A DNA stretch of 8,644 nt from Alphaproteobacteria bacterium (GTDB lineage Bacteria > Pseudomonadota > Alphaproteobacteria > Rickettsiales > UBA8987). Positions within the stretch are counted from its first letter, which is position 1. Each line of letters opens with the position of its first letter. The translations under genes and the position numbers were made by a program. The stretch lies in NCBI GenBank assembly GCA_003531345.1, contig DQGZ01000109.1, positions 1 to 8,644 on the forward strand, read 5' to 3'. Shown piece after piece: positions 5,353 through 8,644 of the stretch. A model generated the notes under the pieces. That model searched no databases, was not told the origin of the DNA, and worked only from the letters and a program-made list of their open reading frames with translations.

Positions 5353-5638
5353 GTTTGATAAATTAATTGATAGAATAAAAATAGAACCACATAAAGCAAG
5401 CCTTGCAGATGATATAATTTTAAAGGCAAGCAGGTTACAGCAAAAAACCACTGAAAGCTTTATTACTATTTTAAAAAATCTTTTTATTGAATTATTAAAC
5501 CCCAAAATAGCCTTATCTTTCACCGCTTTAGTAATTGCAGTATTTTGGGTTGGATTAAATTCTTCAACCACTAATGGTGGTAATGATGTATCTGAAAGTG
5601 CTTTTGTAATTGAGGAAATTTATTATGCGGGGTTGTAA
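5345..5638 (+). CDS. Putative membrane anti-sigma factor
   Basis: A 97-aa protein with an N-terminal ~52-residue helical, charged part, one transmembrane helix at ~54-72 (KIALSFTALVIAVFWVGL) and a short acidic periplasmic tail rich in Ser, Thr and Asn. The layout (small, cytoplasmic N-terminus, single TM) and size match CnrY-type anti-sigma factors, in which the N-terminal helices clamp the ECF sigma. I see no zinc-binding HxxxCxxC motif, so it is not a ZAS-type anti-sigma. It overlaps the sigma gene by 8 nt (ATG at 5345, sigma TAA at 5350-5352), implying translational coupling and fixed stoichiometry. The next gene starts right at its stop. The role is inferred from position and topology; the sequence itself resembles nothing I can name. 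Confidence 0.68.
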   Translation: MDKFDKLIDRIKIEPHKASLADDIILKASRLQQKTTESFITILKNLFIELLNPKIALSFTALVIAVFWVGLNSSTTNGGNDVSESAFVIEEIYYAGL

Positions 5639-6115
5639 ATGAACAAAAAGGTTAAAATAATTCTACTTATATCAATTGCACTAAACCTGCTTTTTGTCAG
5701 CTTTCATCTGGGCAGAGTTTTAGGTTTTGTTAAACCACCCCGTCCTAATTTCAAGGAGATTATGCACAAAAGAGAGCAGGACGTAATATCAGTTTTGCCA
5801 CCTACAAAGCAGGAGCTTGCCTTACAAAGCTTTAACAACCTAAGAAGCCTCCGAAAAAGTAATTTTCTGGAGATAAGAAAACAGATGCGTGCTGTGGAAC
5901 AAACTGTCATCCAGAGAAAATTTAATAAAGAGGCTTTTTTAAATGAGATGACCAAACTTAATTATACATCAAATATGATGCGTGAAAGATCTAACTTAGA
6001 GATAGCAGAATTCTTGAGTAAACTCACCAGAAAAGAGCGCATTGCAATTGTAGCTAAAACAAAACAACAAATGCGGATGTTTAAAAAGGTAAATAGCTCA
6101 ACAAAACAGGATTAG
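5639..6115 (+). CDS. Periplasmic heavy-metal sensor/resistance-type protein (CnrX/ZraP/Spy-like)
   Basis: A 158-aa protein with an uncleaved N-terminal anchor (~5-25, VKIILLISIALNLLFVSFHL) and a long, almost wholly helical periplasmic domain rich in Arg, Lys, Glu and Met. Segments with the family look are VLPPTKQELALQSFNNLRSL (52-71) and EFLSKLTRKERIAIV (124-138), comparable to the paired LTxxQ-type helices of ZraP/CpxP/Spy and the metal-resistance family that includes CnrX. Only two His are present (H23, H43), and the full His/Glu/Met Co-Ni site of CnrX is not evident, so the signal may be another metal or misfolded protein. The TAA of the preceding gene and this ATG abut (TAAATG, 5636-5641), with GGGG at 5629-5632 as Shine-Dalgarno. 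It probably senses in the periplasm and controls the anti-sigma. The family assignment is by helical pattern and context, so moderate. Confidence 0.7.
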   Translation: MNKKVKIILLISIALNLLFVSFHLGRVLGFVKPPRPNFKEIMHKREQDVISVLPPTKQELALQSFNNLRSLRKSNFLEIRKQMRAVEQTVIQRKFNKEAFLNEMTKLNYTSNMMRERSNLEIAEFLSKLTRKERIAIVAKTKQQMRMFKKVNSSTKQD

Positions 6116-6155
6116 TGTAAGAATTGAAAGCATTGCGCTATATTAGGGTGTATTA

Positions 6156-6210
6156 GTTAAGAATTAATCTGACATTGTTGCTTGAGGATAGTCTGAACTT
6201 TAATCTTAAC
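6156..6210. terminator. Possible bidirectional terminator between convergent genes
   Basis: GTTAAG-a-ATTAA (6156-6167) can pair with TTAAT-CTTAAC (6200-6210): an 11-bp AT-rich stem with one bulged A and a loop of about 32 nt. It sits between the convergent ends of the sigma cluster (+) and purB (-), where a terminator is expected. The stem is weak, the loop long, and there is no long T-run, so support is limited. Confidence 0.3.
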
Positions 6211-6221
6211 TTCCCTTAAAT

Positions 6222-7532
6222 TCATTTTACAAAAACCCTATCAAAGATAAAGTCTACCTGCTTAGTATGGTATGCAATATCAAACATTTCTTCAAGTTCT
6301 TTGTGAGTAATTTTATCCGTAACTTCGCTGTCTGACTTTAATTCGGTTAGGAAGTCTTTACCCTCTAACCAGACCTTCATCGCATTGCGTTGAACTAATT
6401 TGTAGCTATCTTCACGAGAAACTCCTTTTTGCGTTAGCAATAAAAGTATGCGTTGTGAGTTACTTAATCCGCCGAGTTTATCTAGATTCTTCTGCATATT
6501 TTGTGGGTAAACAATTAGCTTCTCCATCATTGATTGTGCACGTACTAAGGCAAAATCAAGCGTTACTGTTGCATCTGGCGCTATCATGCGTTCAACTGAA
6601 CTATGGGAAATATCACGCTCGTGCCATAGCGCAACATTTTCCATCGCTGGAATAACGGACATTCTGACTATTCTTGCTAAGCCGCAAAGATTTTCGGATA
6701 AAACTGGGTTGCGCTTATGTGGCATTGCGGAACTGCCTTTCTGACCTTCAGAGAAAAACTCCTCCGCCTCGTAAACTTCGGTGCGTTGCAAGTGACGCAC
6801 TTCCGTTGCTAAGCGCTCAATTGAACTTGCAATAACGCCAAGAACTGAAAAATAATAAGCATGCCTATCACGAGGGATTATTTGGGTTGATACTGGCTCA
6901 ATTTCTAACCCTAATTTTTTGGCAACATATTCTTCCACACGTGGGTTGATGTTAGCGAATGTGCCAACCGCGCCAGAAATTGCACAAGTTGAAATATCCT
7001 TTTTAGCGGTAAGAAGTCTTTGTTTACAGCGCTCAAACTCCGCATAGTAACCAGCAAGTTTTAAACCAAAAGTTACTGGCTCTGCGTGTATTCCGTGGCT
7101 ACGCCCAATCGTTAGCGTATTTTTATGTTCAAAAGCACGTTTCTTTAGTGTTTCAAGCAACTTATCTAAATCAGCCAACAATAATTCTGACGCCTGTTTT
7201 AATTGCACTGAAAAGCAGGTATCAAGTACGTCTGAGCTAGTCATGCCTTGGTGAACAAACCTAGAATCTTCACCAATGAAAGTTGCAAGGTGAGTTAAAA
7301 ACGCAATAACATCATGCTTGGTTGTGCGCTCAATTTCATCAATCTTTGCGGTGTCTTCAGGCGTGAAATGGGTTGGTGCATTTTTAGCAATATTTTCTGC
7401 TGATGCCTTTGGTATCATACCAATTTCAGCCATTGCCTCACAGGCAAAAACTTCAATATCACGCCAAATTTTAAAGCGGTTTTCTGGCGTCCAGATGTCC
7501 GCCATTTCTTTTCTGGTATAACGTGGGATCAT
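6222..7532 (-). CDS. purB: Adenylosuccinate lyase
   Basis: A 436-aa member of the fumarase/aspartase superfamily, full length. It catalyses two fumarate-releasing steps: SAICAR to AICAR in purine synthesis, and adenylosuccinate to AMP. The N-terminus, MIPRYTRKEMADIW, is typical of the bacterial PurB group. Active-site regions are TKHDVIAF (71-78, H73), FVHQGMTSSDVLDT (92-105, H94) and GRSHGIHAEPVTFG (143-156, H146 as general acid by comparison with H141 of B. subtilis). The superfamily signature GSSAMPHKRNP (266-276) supplies the catalytic Ser on a mobile loop. A C-terminal helical domain follows. No other pur gene is adjacent. No clear Shine-Dalgarno precedes the start at 7532 on the - strand, but the start fits the family. 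It is a housekeeping gene and suggests the neighbourhood is chromosomal. Confidence 0.97.
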   Translation of the reverse strand: MIPRYTRKEMADIWTPENRFKIWRDIEVFACEAMAEIGMIPKASAENIAKNAPTHFTPEDTAKIDEIERTTKHDVIAFLTHLATFIGEDSRFVHQGMTSSDVLDTCFSVQLKQASELLLADLDKLLETLKKRAFEHKNTLTIGRSHGIHAEPVTFGLKLAGYYAEFERCKQRLLTAKKDISTCAISGAVGTFANINPRVEEYVAKKLGLEIEPVSTQIIPRDRHAYYFSVLGVIASSIERLATEVRHLQRTEVYEAEEFFSEGQKGSSAMPHKRNPVLSENLCGLARIVRMSVIPAMENVALWHERDISHSSVERMIAPDATVTLDFALVRAQSMMEKLIVYPQNMQKNLDKLGGLSNSQRILLLLTQKGVSREDSYKLVQRNAMKVWLEGKDFLTELKSDSEVTDKITHKELEEMFDIAYHTKQVDFIFDRVFVK

Positions 7533-7770
7533 AAGTCAGATGTCAGGTCTAGGTTTCAGGTGCTAGTTTATAAACATTTGTATTTCTGAGCGCAAGCAGA
7601 GAATAACGTCAAAAATATTAGACCTATTTCACCCCCTTTCCTCCCCGTCATTGCGAGCTGATTTACTCCCTTAAATTTATCTGAAGCAGGGGGGGGATGT
7701 AGAATGTCTATTGCAGAACATAAAGCTGTTATGGTAAAATCTGAACTCTAAAACTATAAAGAAAAATCAA
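7533..7770. other. Intergenic region with repeat-like segments
   Basis: About 240 bp without a gene between two - strand genes. Near purB, TCAGGT recurs at 7543-7548 and 7556-7561, each followed by CTAG or GCTAG, like the start of a short degenerate repeat array. CCCCGTCATTGCGAGC (~7645-7660) resembles the beginning of the GTCATTGCGAGC-type dispersed repeats common in alphaproteobacterial and other genomes; the expected second half is missing. A G8 run lies at 7689-7696. The promoter of purB should also lie here (- strand), but I cannot point to one. Confidence 0.45.
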
Positions 7771-8346
7771 TTAGTTTAATATAACGCCTTGCAAGAACTG
7801 ATCAGCCATTGAGCGAGCACGCACTTTAGCGGCATCAACCCCTCCTGGGCCTTTACTCAGGTCATCACCCATTGTGTCTAATATTGAAAGATATAGGTTC
7901 TCCTCTATGTCCTGCTCCTGATCCTGCATGAAGTTAACACACTCACTTGAGAGAAAACCTCTCAAAGCATCAAATATTTTCATTACTCCATCTTTATCAG
8001 CGTTTATGCGTATTTCTATAGTATAAGGTACGGGATTAGCATACTCACAAAATGCCAAGTCACTTTTTTCACAGTTATTTATTGAGAACACCCGCTTAAA
8101 GCCATTTTTCTCAAGAGCCTGAGTTACCCTGTCCATTAGGTCTATCTTGTTGAAACTTTCCTTACAGTCAAAACCTATTTCAATATATGGTCTACCATCA
8201 GTTCCCACTATATGTTTTGAATAAAATTCAATTATTTTATTCTTGTCTTCTGGGAAATGAACCTTTGCCAGACAGCGATAACCAGTTGAAGTGTGGTAAA
8301 CAGCATCAAAGCCAGATTTACCATTGTATTTTTTATAAGCCCCCAT
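7771..8346 (-). CDS. Hypothetical protein, 191 aa
   Basis: I do not recognise this protein. It looks soluble: no signal peptide and no membrane helix. The N-terminal half has an alternating strand/helix pattern (YRCLAKVHFPEDKNKIIEFY, then YIEIGFDCKESFNKIDLMDR), with several Cys (C25, C61, C92, C100, C136) not arranged as a metal motif. A middle strand, YTIEIRINADKDGVMKIFDA, is followed by a helix, a Gln/Glu/Asp-rich stretch (140-149) and a conserved-looking C-terminus, DLSKGPGGVDAAKVRARSMA. Strand-helix-strand repeats at ~55-90 and ~108-135 hint at two related alpha/beta units, but this is only a pattern. The start has a good Shine-Dalgarno (AGGGG on the - strand at 8354-8358, spacing 7). The long leader upstream holds three inverted repeats and CtrA-like sites, so expression may be regulated. 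Confidence 0.75.
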   Translation of the reverse strand: MGAYKKYNGKSGFDAVYHTSTGYRCLAKVHFPEDKNKIIEFYSKHIVGTDGRPYIEIGFDCKESFNKIDLMDRVTQALEKNGFKRVFSINNCEKSDLAFCEYANPVPYTIEIRINADKDGVMKIFDALRGFLSSECVNFMQDQEQDIEENLYLSILDTMGDDLSKGPGGVDAAKVRARSMADQFLQGVILN

Positions 8347-8390
8347 ATATCAAACCCCTATTTATTCATTGCGGAATACCTTTCCTAGTT

Positions 8391-8419
8391 ATGTAAATAA
8401 TCCCCCTGATTATTTACAT
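8391..8419. repeat. Perfect 12-bp inverted repeat, loop CCCCT
   Basis: ATGTAAATAATC (8391-8402), a five-base loop (8403-8407), then GATTATTTACAT (8408-8419), followed on the + strand by T8419-8423. With this tail it has the form of a + strand terminator, yet no + strand gene lies before it within the window. On the - strand it lies in the likely 5' leader of the 191-aa gene, where it could act as an RNA hairpin or an operator. Confidence 0.65.
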
Positions 8420-8425
8420 TTTTAA

Positions 8426-8455
8426 GGTAAATTAAAATTTCTATTTAAATTTACC
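8426..8455. repeat. 8-bp inverted repeat GGTAAATT / AATTTACC
   Basis: GGTAAATT (8426-8433) and AATTTACC (8448-8455) are reverse complements around a 14-base AT-only-but-one loop. The stem is short and AT-rich. It is notable mainly because it is the middle of three inverted repeats in this leader. Confidence 0.45.
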
Positions 8456-8481
8456 CTTTGGTTCATTATACAGCATAATTG

Positions 8482-8516
8482 TTAATATTTCATTACAAAG
8501 GTTAACAGATTATTAA
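8482..8516. promoter_or_regulatory. Tandem CtrA-like sites
   Basis: TTAA-N7-TTAA occurs exactly at 8502-8516, and a one-mismatch copy, TTAA-N7-TTAC, lies at 8482-8496. The two are 20 bp apart, about two helical turns. TTAA-N7-TTAA is the recognition pattern of the alphaproteobacterial cell-cycle regulator CtrA. AT-rich DNA makes chance matches possible. Confidence 0.35.
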
Positions 8517-8525
8517 TTCTATAAA

Positions 8526-8564
8526 ATAAGTATAAAATTTACATGAAATTAATTTTATACTTAT
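8526..8564. repeat. Perfect 14-bp inverted repeat
   Basis: ATAAGTATAAAATT (8526-8539) and AATTTTATACTTAT (8551-8564) are exact reverse complements around an 11-base loop. A perfect 14-bp match is uncommon even in AT-rich DNA. It has no G+C-rich stem or T-tail, so a protein-binding site or promoter-overlapping operator is more likely than a terminator. Confidence 0.6.
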
Positions 8565-8629
8565 AAAACAATTAGTTAGGTGAATAAAGCTACAAATAAC
8601 ACTTAATTTAGCGAAAAATGAGGGTTTTT

Positions 8630-8644
8630 TTAACTTTTTGTTAA
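8630..8644. promoter_or_regulatory. CtrA-like site at the window edge
   Basis: TTAAC-TTTTT-GTTAA fits TTAA-N7-TTAA exactly and is also a 5-bp inverted repeat. It ends at the last base of the window, so its context on the right is unknown. Confidence 0.3.

Larger units (their letters stand above)
8347..8644. other. AT-rich non-coding leader upstream of the 191-aa gene
   Basis: About 300 bp with no ORF of note on either strand. It contains three successive inverted repeats (8391-8419, 8426-8455, 8526-8564) and CtrA-like sites (8482-8516, 8630-8644), listed separately. It should contain the promoter of the - strand gene that starts at 8346, and it may serve a divergent gene beyond the window. 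No DnaA box of the TTATCCACA type was seen. Confidence 0.6.

Noticed and set aside
7318..7521. 67-aa + strand frame opposite the purB start
   Set aside because: It is a shadow of purB; the - strand protein has every family motif.
7689..7696. G8 run as a phase-variation tract
   Set aside because: It is in non-coding DNA with no promoter elements placed around it; the C7 at 2994-3000 lies in decayed sequence, so neither supports phase variation.
8187..8396. 69-aa + strand frame opposite the 191-aa gene
   Set aside because: It is antisense to a gene with a good Shine-Dalgarno, and its own sequence shows no motif or start signal.
1..8644. CRISPR array, rRNA or tRNA genes
   Set aside because: No spaced direct-repeat array was seen, and no tRNA cloverleaf or rRNA-like segment was found in the intergenic stretches on reading both strands.

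Overview
The window is AT-rich (roughly one third G+C by eye) and bacterial. The adenylosuccinate lyase and the linked EF-hand / ECF sigma / metal-sensor-type genes look alphaproteobacterial. The low G+C, the many decayed genes and the CtrA-like TTAA-N7-TTAA sites at the right edge would suit a Rickettsiales-like or other reduced AT-rich alphaproteobacterium. This placement is inference; there is no rRNA or marker gene to settle it.

Layout. Positions 1-321 hold no convincing gene but carry inverted repeats next to a toxin-antitoxin pair. 322-1688 encode a HipA-family Ser/Thr kinase toxin followed, in a 40-nt overlap, by a small Xre/HipB-type antitoxin; this is the reverse of the classical hipBA order. 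1767-2063 is a small unrecognised membrane protein. 2064-3016 is a gene graveyard: an internal piece of kdpB joined in frame to an internal piece of a P4-type tyrosine integrase, then the first ~28 codons of an IS5-family transposase with its own -10 and Shine-Dalgarno, then a frameshifted remnant with a 16-bp tandem repeat and a C7 run. 3014-3089 is a dense set of inverted repeats in front of a full-length UDP-glucose 6-dehydrogenase gene (3090-4364).

4444-6115 is a compact four-gene + strand cluster: a secreted EF-hand protein, an ECF sigma factor, a one-TM protein of anti-sigma size that overlaps the sigma gene by 8 nt, and a membrane-anchored periplasmic helical protein of the CnrX/ZraP/Spy type that starts directly after the previous stop. 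The inferred logic is that of CnrYXH: an envelope sensor and a membrane anti-sigma hold the sigma factor until a periplasmic signal (metal or envelope stress) releases it, with the EF-hand protein as a possible target or partner.

On the - strand lie purB (7532-6222) and, upstream of it, an unrecognised 191-aa protein (8346-7771). They are separated by about 240 bp of repeat-like non-coding DNA. The last 300 bp (8347-8644) upstream of the 191-aa gene are non-coding, with three successive inverted repeats and two or three CtrA-like sites.

I see no CRISPR array, rRNA or tRNA. The strongest leads are the four-gene sigma cluster, the reversed hipA-hipB pair with an SxS phosphorylation loop, the kdpB-integrase chimera, and the right-edge regulatory region.
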